Shown here piece by piece: positions 8,280-17,775 of a stretch of DNA of 32,554 nucleotides (positions are counted from its first letter, which is position 1; each line of letters opens with the position of its first letter). Under the pieces are notes generated by a model. It did no database searches. It worked only from the letters and a program-made list of their open reading frames with translations, and was not told the origin of the DNA. The position numbers and the translations under genes are program-made. Source of the stretch: an uncultured Bacilli bacterium (lineage in GTDB: Bacteria > Bacillota_I > Bacilli_A > RF39 > UBA660). The stretch covers positions 1 through 32,554 of the forward strand of contig CANPXJ010000008.1 in NCBI GenBank assembly GCA_947585915.1. The letters run 5' to 3'.

Positions 8280-9635
8280 ATGAAAGGTTTATTCTTTACC
8301 TTATTAATTGGTAGTTGTTTTGTTAGTTATGGACTAGTTTTGAATAGTGATGAAAATATCTCTTCTTCAACCGGTAATCAAATAAGTTATCAGGCTTTAA
8401 ATAAGCAAAGTACGAAAGAAGAAAAAAAAGATACCGAGGAAGAAAGTAAAAATTATAAAAAATTAGAACTATTAACTAATCAAGATATTGTTTCTCAAGA
8501 TGATATAGAAATCCCTGTAATCGCCGAAGAAAATGAAGAAGAAATTAGCGATATTCAGCCAATAAAAGAAGATGTTGAAACTAATGAAGAAAAAGTAGAA
8601 AATACAAAAAAAACTCTAGAGGATGTTAGTGCAACCATAAATAATACGGAAGATATCGATTTAATTAAAGAAGAAGGCGAGAAATTACTGAATTTGGATA
8701 CATCTTATATCGATGAAGTAGTGCAAGTAAATAATGATTTAGAAGCAGTTAAGCAAGAATATAATAACATTTTAATAGTCGATGAGTTTATGAAAAATGC
8801 TAATAGTAATTTAAAAGATAATAAAAGTTTAGAAAATATTCAAAATGTTCGAAATGAAATAGAAAATAAAGATATATTAAATATTATTAGCAACCTTAGT
8901 AATGAGAAAATAAAAGCAGAGTATGAAGCAGAATATCAAGATATTAAACCGGTATTATCTGATACTAATGCTCCAACTATTAATATTGAAAATAATAAAA
9001 CTTATAATGAAGATGTTAATATTGAAATAAGTGATGAAAGCGCTACAACCGTTTATTTAAATAATGAATTATTTAATGGCACAACAATATCTGAAAATGG
9101 TAGTTACCAACTTAAAGTAATTGATAATTCTTTAAATGAAACAACTGTTAATTTTACTATTGCTAAACAAGTAGAAGAACCAGCCGAACCAGTAGTAGAA
9201 CAAACACCTGAAGAAGTACCTGCCACTACGAGATATCCTATGAATAACTGGTATTTAACTCAAGACTTTAGTGGTAAAGGAGGACATATGGGTATTGATA
9301 TGGGGAGCTTTAACAAAAGCGAAGAAATTTACCCAATTGCTGATGGTATAGTTGTTCATGTTGGTCAAGATTCACATGGAGCCAATTTAGTAAAAATATT
9401 ACATGAAATAAATGGTAAGCAAATATTTTCAACCTACGCCCACATGCGAGAGGTATACTTTAGTCCATGGCAACATGTTACGAAAAATGATTTACTTGGT
9501 TTAATGGGTTCGACAGGTTATTCAACTGGTCCGCACTTACATTTAGAGCTGACAACTTGTGATTATACCTATAATTGCTCTTATGCTGAGTATAAAAATA
9601 GTTTAATTAACCCTTGGGAAATATTACCTAGTTAA
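8280..9635 (+). CDS. Membrane-anchored M23 family metallopeptidase
   Basis: The C-terminal domain (about 320-450) is an M23/LytM peptidoglycan endopeptidase: zinc ligands H336 and D340 in GHMGIDMG, H388 in YAHMRE, and the HLH motif H419/H421 in GPHLHLEL, so it should be catalytically competent. Before it are an N-terminal signal/anchor helix (about 3-21), a long acidic, Lys/Glu-rich and probably coiled region (about 40-230), and a short Ig-like segment (about 232-295, beginning DTNAPTINIE) with an acidic/Pro linker. It probably acts outside the membrane on cell-wall cross-links. The start is fixed by AAGGGAGGTGAT 6 nt upstream. It is a single-gene unit with its own promoter block and a bidirectional terminator. 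The promoter shared with comEA hints at wall remodelling during DNA uptake, unproven. Confidence 0.9.
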   Translation: MKGLFFTLLIGSCFVSYGLVLNSDENISSSTGNQISYQALNKQSTKEEKKDTEEESKNYKKLELLTNQDIVSQDDIEIPVIAEENEEEISDIQPIKEDVETNEEKVENTKKTLEDVSATINNTEDIDLIKEEGEKLLNLDTSYIDEVVQVNNDLEAVKQEYNNILIVDEFMKNANSNLKDNKSLENIQNVRNEIENKDILNIISNLSNEKIKAEYEAEYQDIKPVLSDTNAPTINIENNKTYNEDVNIEISDESATTVYLNNELFNGTTISENGSYQLKVIDNSLNETTVNFTIAKQVEEPAEPVVEQTPEEVPATTRYPMNNWYLTQDFSGKGGHMGIDMGSFNKSEEIYPIADGIVVHVGQDSHGANLVKILHEINGKQIFSTYAHMREVYFSPWQHVTKNDLLGLMGSTGYSTGPHLHLELTTCDYTYNCSYAEYKNSLINPWEILPS

Positions 9636-9640
9636 ACAAA

Positions 9641-9677
9641 AAAAAAACAATGTAATTGTGAACTACATTGTTTTTTT
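9641..9677. terminator. Bidirectional terminator between convergent genes
   Basis: A 14-bp perfect stem (9641-9654 with 9664-9677: A-run then CAATGTA, and TACATTG then T-run) serves both the M23 gene and the convergent 970-residue gene. Confidence 0.85.
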
Positions 9678-9684
9678 ATGATAT

Positions 9685-12597
9685 TTATTTTCTTTTCTTT
9701 AATGACCAAAAACAATCTTGAAAGGCATATGAAATGTCTTCATCAATCCCGAATGATTGACTTTGTATTTTTTTTAATTGCTGTGAAAGTTTAATTCTTT
9801 CTGCTTCATCTTCTTTTGATTGATGCCAATAATATTGCATAGCACTATCGTTATCTAGCTCTAAATCTTCATGAATTAAGCGTAAATCATCAATAGTAAT
9901 GTTTATAGCCCGAAGTTGATTTTCAATATTTGATATATTCTCATAATTGTCATAATATAAATATAAATCATGTTCATTACTAATTCTTTTTTTTATTTCA
10001 TCATATAGTACTTTAGTTTTTATATCTTTGATTGTTTTTGACTTTTCAGAATATTGAGACTTATTAAATAATTCATAATCAAAATTTACGAAATTATGAG
10101 AAGTTAAAAAACAAAAATATCTTTCTAAAATAAATATTTCGACCTTTTTAACATATTTTTCAAATTCAAAATAATAGTTTTCAAATTTATTATTACTATA
10201 ATCGCCTAATAATAATAGTTCTAAAAGTTCATTATATTCCTTATCTTCCTCTTTAAATGGTGTTTTTTTCTCTATAAATGTTAATGCCAAAGATTCTTGA
10301 CCATGCAAATCAAAAACATAATTTCTTTTAAATTTATAAGCAGAGCTAAAATTATATTGCTCATAAAAAATGTCGTTATCAGGAGTATTTATTATAAAGT
10401 TAGAGTAATAATCAGGGTCTAAATTGAGATATATTCGATCAATAAAAGACAAATCAATATTTTTATCAAAATAAATAATTTTTTTAATTTTTAATGCAGT
10501 TTCTGGATTATCACATATAATATTTAAATAAAAACCATATTTTTTAGTATCTGAATTATATTCGCCTATTTTTCTTTCATAAAATTGAGGAAGTAGAACA
10601 AATAATTTATTTATTTCTTCATCTTTTAAAGTTGAAGGAATAGTTAAAGTTAGTCTAGAACACGTACTTGGTGGAAATGTAATAACTTCCTTAGTGGTAT
10701 TATAGTATCTTCCGTTGTGAGAGCGGACTCTAAATGCAGGAATTTTATTTAAATCAATATTCGTAATTCCAGGCATAATCATTAATAAAGAATAATCTTC
10801 AAAATGGTTAAAACTTGTTCTAAACCAGTAAGGGTTTTTTAAAATATATCCCCAACATGTATTCAAAGTTTTTATATCTAATAAAGCTTTAGTTGGGTTT
10901 AATGAAGCAAACTCGTAATATTCTTTTTGCTTTTCTAAACTCTTGATTTGTCTTAATAAATCTATACCTTTTCTAAAATCATTATTAGTATACTCTAAAG
11001 ATAGTATAGGATGATATTTTAATAAATTGTGAGCTCCTCTAGGAAAAAAACCATCTTTGCCAAAATCAAACTTTATAGCTCTATTTATATATTCAAAATT
11101 CATTTCAGTTTTACCCTTCCATTTTGATTTTAAATCAAATGGACACCACCATTCACCCGTTGTGGTATCAAACTCTATGTAGTTATTAGGATTACTATCT
11201 TTAAGATAACTTGCAAAGCCTAAAGGATTATTCAAATCAAAGTTTAAAGCGACATCTAAAAATTTATCATATAATTCTTTAGAAGGTAATGCAATATTTT
11301 TTAATTGCTCTATGAAATTTTCTATCAATTCGTTAGCATTATCACTATTTTTTGATCCTGCCCATTTACTAATTTCAAATAATTCCTCAATATCTATATT
11401 TAAATTTTTCAATTCTTTTAAGTATTCTACAACTATGTCTTTATATTCGGTTAGATAAGAAATTTCATATTTATAATAAGCTAGAAGTCTTATCATATTT
11501 TCCTTTGGATAATCATAAGGTTCAAAAGCATATCTATCTTCTTTAAAAAAATTATTGTCTTTTTGATATTCTTCCTTTAATTTTTCTATTAATTCAACTT
11601 TATCAGTGTAGTAATCCTGCCAGTAGTGATAATCTTTGCTAGTGAGTATCATAAAATGTGTATCATCAAGAAATAAATCATTATTAAATTTGTTAAAATA
11701 TCCATCAGATTTTTGATTTAAAAAATCCATAAATAATTTAACATTGGCAATATAACCTTTAGCTTCTTCTTTATTTTCGTCAAATTTAGAAGCTAGATAA
11801 AATATAATAATTATTCTAAAAAAATAATTGATATTTTGTTTGAGTAATAATTTATATTTTACTTTTGTACTTTCCAAATGTCTTGCATTTTTAAATAGAA
11901 GAGTAGACCATACTTGATTTAATTTCATGTTTAATTGATTTACAAATTCTTCATAACTTTTATAATTTTTAGGGTCAATTCCTAAAATATGCGTTTTTTT
12001 AGCTACAGCTTTTTCTTTTTTTGCTTGTAGTTTATCCAAATGCGCTTTTTGTTCTAAAATTACTTTATTTATTTTGGCAATTTCTGCAGATATTTTCTGA
12101 ATAACTTTTTGTAATGATATATAATTTGAATTATTAATTATTGAGGGGATTATATCTTTTACTTTTGAATCGATAACCGAAATGGTGAGAAAATTGGCAA
12201 ACATAATATTTACATCATTAATATTAATAAGCTGTTTTAATGATTTAACAATTATATTAGCCAAATCATGGGTAAAAAGGGGAATATCCATTTTGTTAAA
12301 AACATTTATAGTGGGCAGACTAGTAATTAAAACCACATTTGAACTTTTAATATATTCAAAGTCTAATTGACCATTTAAATTAAATTCTTTTAAAATAAAA
12401 TTATCATTATTTATTAAAGAACTTTTAATATCAAATATTTTAAATATTACTTTATCATTAATATTTTTATCATAACTTTTATAATCGCTTTTTAAATAGT
12501 AACCATTATTTATTTGCTTTTCTAATTCTCTTAACAATAAATCAATATAAGTATAATTAGGATTACTTAAATATAATCTATTTCTTTTGAAACCCAT
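9685..12597 (-). CDS. Large protein of unknown function (970 residues)
   Basis: I do not recognise this protein. It is hydrophilic and Asn/Lys/Tyr-rich, with no signal peptide, so probably cytoplasmic. A likely coiled coil with many Lys/Glu/Ala residues lies at about 165-200 (ISAEIAKINKV through KKEKAVAKK). A short hydrophobic stretch near 258-268 (FFRIIIIFYLA) looks like a buried helix. No Walker A, nuclease, methylase or protease motif is visible; less usual blocks are TGEWWCPFDLKSKWKG near the middle and VFDLHGQESLALTF in the last third. It has its own promoter with a palindrome, an SD (AAGGGTGG) and a terminator. It sits alone on the minus strand between queA and tgt, genes normally adjacent, so it looks like an insertion. 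A single-gene defence or regulatory role is possible but unsupported by any motif. Confidence 0.85.
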   Translation of the reverse strand: MGFKRNRLYLSNPNYTYIDLLLRELEKQINNGYYLKSDYKSYDKNINDKVIFKIFDIKSSLINNDNFILKEFNLNGQLDFEYIKSSNVVLITSLPTINVFNKMDIPLFTHDLANIIVKSLKQLININDVNIMFANFLTISVIDSKVKDIIPSIINNSNYISLQKVIQKISAEIAKINKVILEQKAHLDKLQAKKEKAVAKKTHILGIDPKNYKSYEEFVNQLNMKLNQVWSTLLFKNARHLESTKVKYKLLLKQNINYFFRIIIIFYLASKFDENKEEAKGYIANVKLFMDFLNQKSDGYFNKFNNDLFLDDTHFMILTSKDYHYWQDYYTDKVELIEKLKEEYQKDNNFFKEDRYAFEPYDYPKENMIRLLAYYKYEISYLTEYKDIVVEYLKELKNLNIDIEELFEISKWAGSKNSDNANELIENFIEQLKNIALPSKELYDKFLDVALNFDLNNPLGFASYLKDSNPNNYIEFDTTTGEWWCPFDLKSKWKGKTEMNFEYINRAIKFDFGKDGFFPRGAHNLLKYHPILSLEYTNNDFRKGIDLLRQIKSLEKQKEYYEFASLNPTKALLDIKTLNTCWGYILKNPYWFRTSFNHFEDYSLLMIMPGITNIDLNKIPAFRVRSHNGRYYNTTKEVITFPPSTCSRLTLTIPSTLKDEEINKLFVLLPQFYERKIGEYNSDTKKYGFYLNIICDNPETALKIKKIIYFDKNIDLSFIDRIYLNLDPDYYSNFIINTPDNDIFYEQYNFSSAYKFKRNYVFDLHGQESLALTFIEKKTPFKEEDKEYNELLELLLLGDYSNNKFENYYFEFEKYVKKVEIFILERYFCFLTSHNFVNFDYELFNKSQYSEKSKTIKDIKTKVLYDEIKKRISNEHDLYLYYDNYENISNIENQLRAINITIDDLRLIHEDLELDNDSAMQYYWHQSKEDEAERIKLSQQLKKIQSQSFGIDEDISYAFQDCFWSLKKRK

Positions 12598-12620
12598 AAA
12601 ACCACCCTTATTTACTATCT

Positions 12621-12649
12621 AATATACCATTATAATGGTAAATTTTCAA
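12621..12649 (-). promoter_or_regulatory. Promoter with palindromic operator-like spacer, 970-residue gene
   Basis: Reading the minus strand, TTGAAA (12649-12644) and TATATT (12626-12621) are 17 bp apart. The perfect 16-bp palindrome TACCATTATAATGGTA (12625-12640) fills most of the spacer, the usual place for a repressor site. It also supplies an alternative TATAAT, so the palindrome may partly reflect that. Confidence 0.5.
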
Positions 12650-12684
12650 TTTATATCGATATTTTGCTATTTAAAAAACATTAA

Positions 12685-14140
<1,456 letters not shown>

Positions 14141-14141
14141 A

Positions 14142-14510
14142 TTATGCTTCCTTTTTTTTATTTATGCCAATGATAGAACCAAAAACTGTTCCAAGAATTA
14201 AAATGCCATAATACAAAAATGTTGAAAGCTTAATATTTTTAGTAAAGAAAATCAAACTAACTAAAAGTAAAAACAAACATAAAATTCCTCCATTTTTTAA
14301 CCCACATAACCAACCTTTAGAAGATGATACTTTACCTTGTTTAAAACCAATTATAAAAAATATAATTAATAGAGCAATCATATTTAAAGTACAAATAAAA
14401 CTTAAAGAAACATCAGTAAAATAATTGAGTAAAGTCGAAACTAAACTAACTATTATCATAAGTCCGAAAAAAATACCCCAAGTTTTTAAATATTTAATCA
14501 TTTTATCCAT
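14142..14510 (-). CDS. YrzE-like (TIGR04086-type) membrane protein
   Basis: The 122-residue hydrophobic protein has four predicted membrane helices and ends LGTVFGSIIGINKKKEA, matching the Gly-rich ending of the TIGR04086/YrzE family of unknown function. The assignment rests on sequence character plus context: in B. subtilis the order is tgt-yajC-yrzE-yrbG, and here the same neighbours occur, but this gene is inverted. I chose the ATG at 14510 because AGGTGATT lies just upstream; a longer reading frame to 14603 has no such site. It converges on the preceding small gene with a 1-nt gap and is divergent from the DUF421 gene, with 73 nt holding both promoters. Confidence 0.7.
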   Translation of the reverse strand: MDKMIKYLKTWGIFFGLMIIVSLVSTLLNYFTDVSLSFICTLNMIALLIIFFIIGFKQGKVSSSKGWLCGLKNGGILCLFLLLVSLIFFTKNIKLSTFLYYGILILGTVFGSIIGINKKKEA

Positions 14511-14583
14511 ATAATCACCTAATAAATAATATGTTATGTTTAAAATAATATGTTTTATTCCATAATAAAAATGGTGATATAAA

Positions 14584-15231
14584 ATGGAATTATTAACTAT
14601 CATTTTTAGAACAGCTCTTTTTTATTTTTTAATAGTTTTAGCTTATCGAATTATGGGAAAAAGAGAAATTGCCCAGTTAGGCATAATTGATTTAATCGTT
14701 TCAATCTTAATAGCTGAATTAGTTGCAATTAGTATTGAAAATGTTAAAGACCCGATAATTTATACAATCTTTCCAATTTGTTTACTTGTTATATTAGAAT
14801 TAGTTCTAGCATTTGTAGCTATAAAATCTCGTAAGTTTCGCAATATTTTTGATGGTAAACCTTCTTTAATTATTTGTAATGGAAAAATTAACTATAAAGA
14901 AATGGTTAAACAAAGATATAGCATGGATGATTTACTTTTAGAACTAAGACAACGAGAAATTAAATCAATTGAAAATGTCGAATATGCTTTTTTAGAGCCA
15001 AATGGTAAATTGTCTGTTTTTAAATATAATATTTTAGGACTTAAAAGTAATTATCCTATGCCATTAATCGTCGATGGCCAAATTCAAAAGAAAGTTTTAG
15101 ATTATATTCATAAAAACTCTTCTTGGTTAAAATTAAATCTTGAAAAAAAGCATCTGAGAGTAGAAGATATATTTTATTGTTTTTATAAAGGTAGCAAATT
15201 ATATATTATAAAAAGAAGTGATTTATTATGA
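14584..15231 (+). CDS. DUF421 family membrane protein (YetF/YrbG-like)
   Basis: The 215-residue protein has three N-terminal membrane helices (about 1-83) containing the family signature YRIMGKREIAQLGIIDLIVSI, then a cytoplasmic DUF421 domain with IFDGKPSLIICNGKI, YSMDDLLLELRQREIKSIENVEYAFLE-type sequence and the LSVFK strand. Family members of known role stabilise spore or membrane functions, but the molecular activity is unknown. SD ATGGTGAT precedes the ATG. Its place next to a YrzE-like gene downstream of tgt matches yrbG in Bacillus. The stop codon overlaps the next ATG (ATGA), so the two genes are translationally coupled. Confidence 0.9.
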   Translation: MELLTIIFRTALFYFLIVLAYRIMGKREIAQLGIIDLIVSILIAELVAISIENVKDPIIYTIFPICLLVILELVLAFVAIKSRKFRNIFDGKPSLIICNGKINYKEMVKQRYSMDDLLLELRQREIKSIENVEYAFLEPNGKLSVFKYNILGLKSNYPMPLIVDGQIQKKVLDYIHKNSSWLKLNLEKKHLRVEDIFYCFYKGSKLYIIKRSDLL

Positions 15232-15902
15232 GAAAGTATTTAAAAGTTAGTTTATTATTAATAGTAATATTTAGTGTCTTTTATTTCTTAAATTTAAAAC
15301 ATAAAGTTAATAATGAAATCTTAGCTTTTAATGAAAATTATCAAGAAGATACTAAAAAAGTGGCTTTAACCTTTGATGATGGACCTCACTATAAATATAC
15401 GCCAATGCTTTTAGATGAACTAAAAAAACGTGATGTTAAGGCGACATTCTTTGTTTTAGGAATGAATGCGGAGACTAACTATGAAATAGTTAAAAGAATG
15501 GCCGAAGAAGGGCATGTAATTGGCAACCATACTTACTCTCATAAAAATTTATTTTGTCTAAAAGAAGAGGCCATAAAAAAAGAAATAATGAAAACTAATG
15601 ACATAATTGAAACACTAACTGGTTCCTCTCCAAAATATTTTCGTCCTAGCTATGGAAATTATAATTCTAATATTGTAAATTTAGCTAATATGCAAGTAGT
15701 TCTTTGGAATGTTGACTCCCTAGATTGGAAAAGTAAAAATAGTAATAGAATAACTAATCGGGTTTTAAATAAGGTTCAAGATGGTAGTATCATTTTAATG
15801 CATGATATTTATAAAAGTAGTGTGAAAGCAGCTATCAAAATAATTGATAAATTGCAAAGTGAAGGTTATAAATTTGTAACTGTAGAGGAATTATTAAAGT
15901 AA
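15228..15902 (+). CDS. Polysaccharide deacetylase (NodB domain)
   Basis: This 224-residue protein has an N-terminal membrane anchor (about 5-22) and one NodB-homology domain (about 45-222). It removes acetyl groups from a cell-surface polymer, most likely peptidoglycan GlcNAc or MurNAc. Motif 1 is TFDDGPH with D50 (catalytic base) and D51 (metal). Motif 2 is GNHTYSH with metal ligands H101 and H105. Motif 3 is RPSYGNYN, followed by VLWNVDSLDW and the last His in ILMHDIYKSS, so all catalytic elements are present. It acts on the outer face of the membrane. It overlaps the DUF421 gene by 4 nt and ends at a strong terminator. PdaA-like or PgdA-like specificity cannot be told from sequence. Confidence 0.93.
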   Translation: MRKYLKVSLLLIVIFSVFYFLNLKHKVNNEILAFNENYQEDTKKVALTFDDGPHYKYTPMLLDELKKRDVKATFFVLGMNAETNYEIVKRMAEEGHVIGNHTYSHKNLFCLKEEAIKKEIMKTNDIIETLTGSSPKYFRPSYGNYNSNIVNLANMQVVLWNVDSLDWKSKNSNRITNRVLNKVQDGSIILMHDIYKSSVKAAIKIIDKLQSEGYKFVTVEELLK

Positions 15903-15914
15903 TAAATATTAAAG

Positions 15915-15953
15915 AAAAAGTTTATAATTGCAATATCTGCATAAACTTTTTTT
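15915..15953 (+). terminator. Intrinsic terminator after the deacetylase gene
   Basis: AAAAAGTTTAT (15915-15925) pairs with ATAAACTTTTT (15941-15951), and the 3' arm runs into a T tract. Confidence 0.85.
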
Positions 15954-15982
15954 ATTTGTACTTAAAAATTAGCTGCTAATTG

Positions 15983-16011
15983 TTGTTTATTTTAATTATA
16001 TATGCTAGAAT
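15983..16011 (+). promoter_or_regulatory. Promoter of the repeat-protein gene
   Basis: TTGTTT (15983-15988) and TAGAAT (16006-16011) are separated by 17 bp, with an extended TGC just before the -10. Confidence 0.6.
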
Positions 16012-16038
16012 AAACTTGCTTTAGGGAGGTAAAAGATT

Positions 16039-16662
16039 ATGGACATGGAAATCTTTGGAGATTTAGAACAAGTTTTAAACGAAATTACTTTTAATATATT
16101 AATAGTAAAAAACAATTATGGAGATAAACAAGTAATTGCATTATTTGAAAAAAATATTTTAAAAGTTAAAAATCCAAAATTATGTTGTTGGTTTGCTCAA
16201 AATGTTAAAGGAGCAGATATCAAAGCTCATGAACAAGTTGTTTTAGATAGTAAAAAACCAAAGTTGAGTTATTATTTTGCTCGAGATGTCAAAGGTGCCG
16301 ATATAAAAGCCCATGAAAAAGTAGTTTTAGAAAGCAAGGATACATACTTAAAATATTTATTTGCTCGAGATGTTAAAGATGCAGATATTAAATTACATGA
16401 ACAAGCCATTTTAAATAGTAAAAATCAAAAGTTGAGTTATTACTTTGCTCGATATGTTGAAGGAGCCGATATTTTTGCACATAGAGATATAGTAATTAAT
16501 GGTGATATAGAATACTGGAAAGAAGAATTTGAAAAGTTTTTAAATGAAAGATGTATTAAACAAATTGATGATACTAATCAAAAAATACTTTCTTTAGAAT
16601 CAAGTAATAACAGCTCAATTTTAAAAGAGCAAATATTGGAGCTTACGAATGAGTATTTTTGA
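16039..16662 (+). CDS. 28-residue tandem-repeat protein
   Basis: This 207-residue soluble protein contains four tandem 28-residue units at about 45-156 with the core YYFARDVKGADIKAHEKVVL. Each unit is predicted to form a helix pair, so the middle should be a small solenoid. Similar 'FA-D-VKGADI-A-E' repeats are, as far as I recall, common in gut Firmicutes and their phages without known function. The N-terminus (about 1-44) is a non-repetitive helical cap, and the C-terminus (about 160-207) is a probable coiled coil. There is no signal peptide. SD TAGGGAGG precedes the ATG at 16039; a second in-frame ATG two codons on is possible. It has its own promoter and terminator. Probably a protein-interaction scaffold. 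Confidence 0.8.
   Translation: MDMEIFGDLEQVLNEITFNILIVKNNYGDKQVIALFEKNILKVKNPKLCCWFAQNVKGADIKAHEQVVLDSKKPKLSYYFARDVKGADIKAHEKVVLESKDTYLKYLFARDVKDADIKLHEQAILNSKNQKLSYYFARYVEGADIFAHRDIVINGDIEYWKEEFEKFLNERCIKQIDDTNQKILSLESSNNSSILKEQILELTNEYF
16171..16506 (+). repeat. Four 84-bp tandem coding repeats
   Basis: Four in-frame 84-bp units encode the 28-residue repeats. Units two and four are closest in their first half (AAGTTGAGTTATTA and TTTGCTCGA recur). Third-position differences show the copies have been diverging under selection for the protein. Confidence 0.8.
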
Positions 16663-16697
16663 GGTATCTAGAATAGAATTATATTTTTTCTTATTAT

Positions 16698-16726
16698 AAA
16701 GTTTATGTATATCGTAAACTTTTTTA
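16698..16726 (+). terminator. Intrinsic terminator after the repeat-protein gene
   Basis: AAAGTTTA (16698-16705) pairs with TAAACTTT (16715-16722), followed by further T. The arms closely resemble those of the terminator at 15915. Confidence 0.8.
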
Positions 16727-16772
16727 TTAAAAATAATTTCTTATCATTTTAATTTATCTAAAATAGGGCGAT

Positions 16773-16801
16773 TTGCTAATCATCTTTTTTTATGTTACAA
16801 T
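16773..16801 (+). promoter_or_regulatory. Promoter of the glucosaminidase-like gene
   Basis: TTGCTA (16773-16778) and TACAAT (16796-16801) are separated by 17 bp, 31 bp upstream of the ATG. Confidence 0.6.
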
Positions 16802-16832
16802 AAAATTACTCTAGGAGAAAGAGGATAATTGA

Positions 16833-17705
16833 ATGAAGAAAATATTAAAAAAACCACTTCTTGCTAAAATAGGCAAGATAATGGCTATTTTTATATTAGT
16901 GATTATATTAAGTGGAGCAAGTATTAAAAAGAACGCTAAAGAAAATAAAACTAATAGCGAAGTTAAATATGTGGCTCCTGATTATACTAGATTAATTGCT
17001 AGTGTAGAAGAAAAAACAAACAATTTAGAAGACTTTTTAGTAACTAATGAAGAACAAATACGCTTTTTCGCTTATATGTTTGATATGAATTATGATGGCG
17101 TAATTGCTAAAATAAGAGAAGTAAATGTTGATACTAATAATATCAATAATGAAAATATTGGGCTTTTAAAAGATGCAAATGGGAATGTTATTAATTATAG
17201 TACAATTGATAGAGGTATTCTGGAATATTTTATTTACTTAGAACAAAATAATCCTGAACTTATTAGCACTCAGAATCGACCTTGTACAGAATCAAGAGAA
17301 TATATTGAAGGGTTAGTCGAATATTTTAGCTTTCTATATGGAAATGTTGACCATAAATTAATGTTAAGCATTGGAGCTGCTGAAAGTGGTTATTATACAG
17401 CTTCAACTATGTTACATAAAAATAATATATATGGAGGTATGGGGGGAAATGGTTTAATCCCTTATAAAAATATTGAATATGGAGTTTGGCAGTACATTAA
17501 AAGAATGTCAGAACAATATTATGATAAAGGTTTAAATACAATTGAAAGCATTGGTTATGTTTTTTGTCCAAGAACAGAAAATGGAGTTAAAACTGTAAGT
17601 TCACATTGGGTTTCCCTAGTAAATAAAGCTTTAGCTACTTATAATCATGATATAAGATATGTTACAGTGGCACAGTTAAATGATTTAAAAAATAACGAAA
17701 TTTAG
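16833..17705 (+). CDS. Membrane-anchored glucosaminidase-like peptidoglycan hydrolase
   Basis: The 290-residue protein has a basic N-terminus and membrane anchor (about 12-30), a helical linker, and a lysozyme-like catalytic domain at about 165-280. The candidate catalytic Glu lies in LSIGAAESGYYTAS. It is followed by NNIYGGMGGNG, YKNIEYGVWQYIKRM and YCP-like (here FCPR) plus SHWVSLVNKAL, the order seen in the endo-beta-N-acetylglucosaminidase (GH73-type/FlgJ-like) superfamily. It probably cleaves glycan strands outside the membrane. A transglycosylase activity is the alternative. SD AGAGGATAA precedes the ATG. Single-gene unit with promoter and terminator. It is the third wall-active enzyme in the window, after the M23 peptidase and the deacetylase. 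Confidence 0.75.
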   Translation: MKKILKKPLLAKIGKIMAIFILVIILSGASIKKNAKENKTNSEVKYVAPDYTRLIASVEEKTNNLEDFLVTNEEQIRFFAYMFDMNYDGVIAKIREVNVDTNNINNENIGLLKDANGNVINYSTIDRGILEYFIYLEQNNPELISTQNRPCTESREYIEGLVEYFSFLYGNVDHKLMLSIGAAESGYYTASTMLHKNNIYGGMGGNGLIPYKNIEYGVWQYIKRMSEQYYDKGLNTIESIGYVFCPRTENGVKTVSSHWVSLVNKALATYNHDIRYVTVAQLNDLKNNEI

Positions 17706-17734
17706 GAAATATTATTGAAAGTATTTCCTTTTTT
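17704..17734 (+). terminator. Intrinsic terminator overlapping the glucosaminidase stop
   Basis: AGGAAATA (17704-17711) pairs perfectly with TATTTCCT (17722-17729) and is followed by T. The stem begins within the TAG stop codon. Confidence 0.85.
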
Positions 17735-17744
17735 GTGTTATAAT
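17715..17744 (+). promoter_or_regulatory. Promoter of the HerA-like gene, inside the preceding terminator
   Basis: TTGAAA (17715-17720) lies in the loop of the preceding terminator, with TATAAT (17739-17744) 18 bp downstream. Confidence 0.65.
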
Positions 17745-17775
17745 TTTTTTATGATAAAGAGGAGTTGAAAAAAAT

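Noticed and set aside
12182-12370. 62-residue plus-strand ORF
   Set aside because: It is antisense to the 970-residue gene with no SD and no promoter.
14511-14603. 31-residue N-terminal extension of the YrzE-like protein
   Set aside because: It would overlap the divergent DUF421 start and has no SD, while AGGTGATT stands right before the ATG at 14510.
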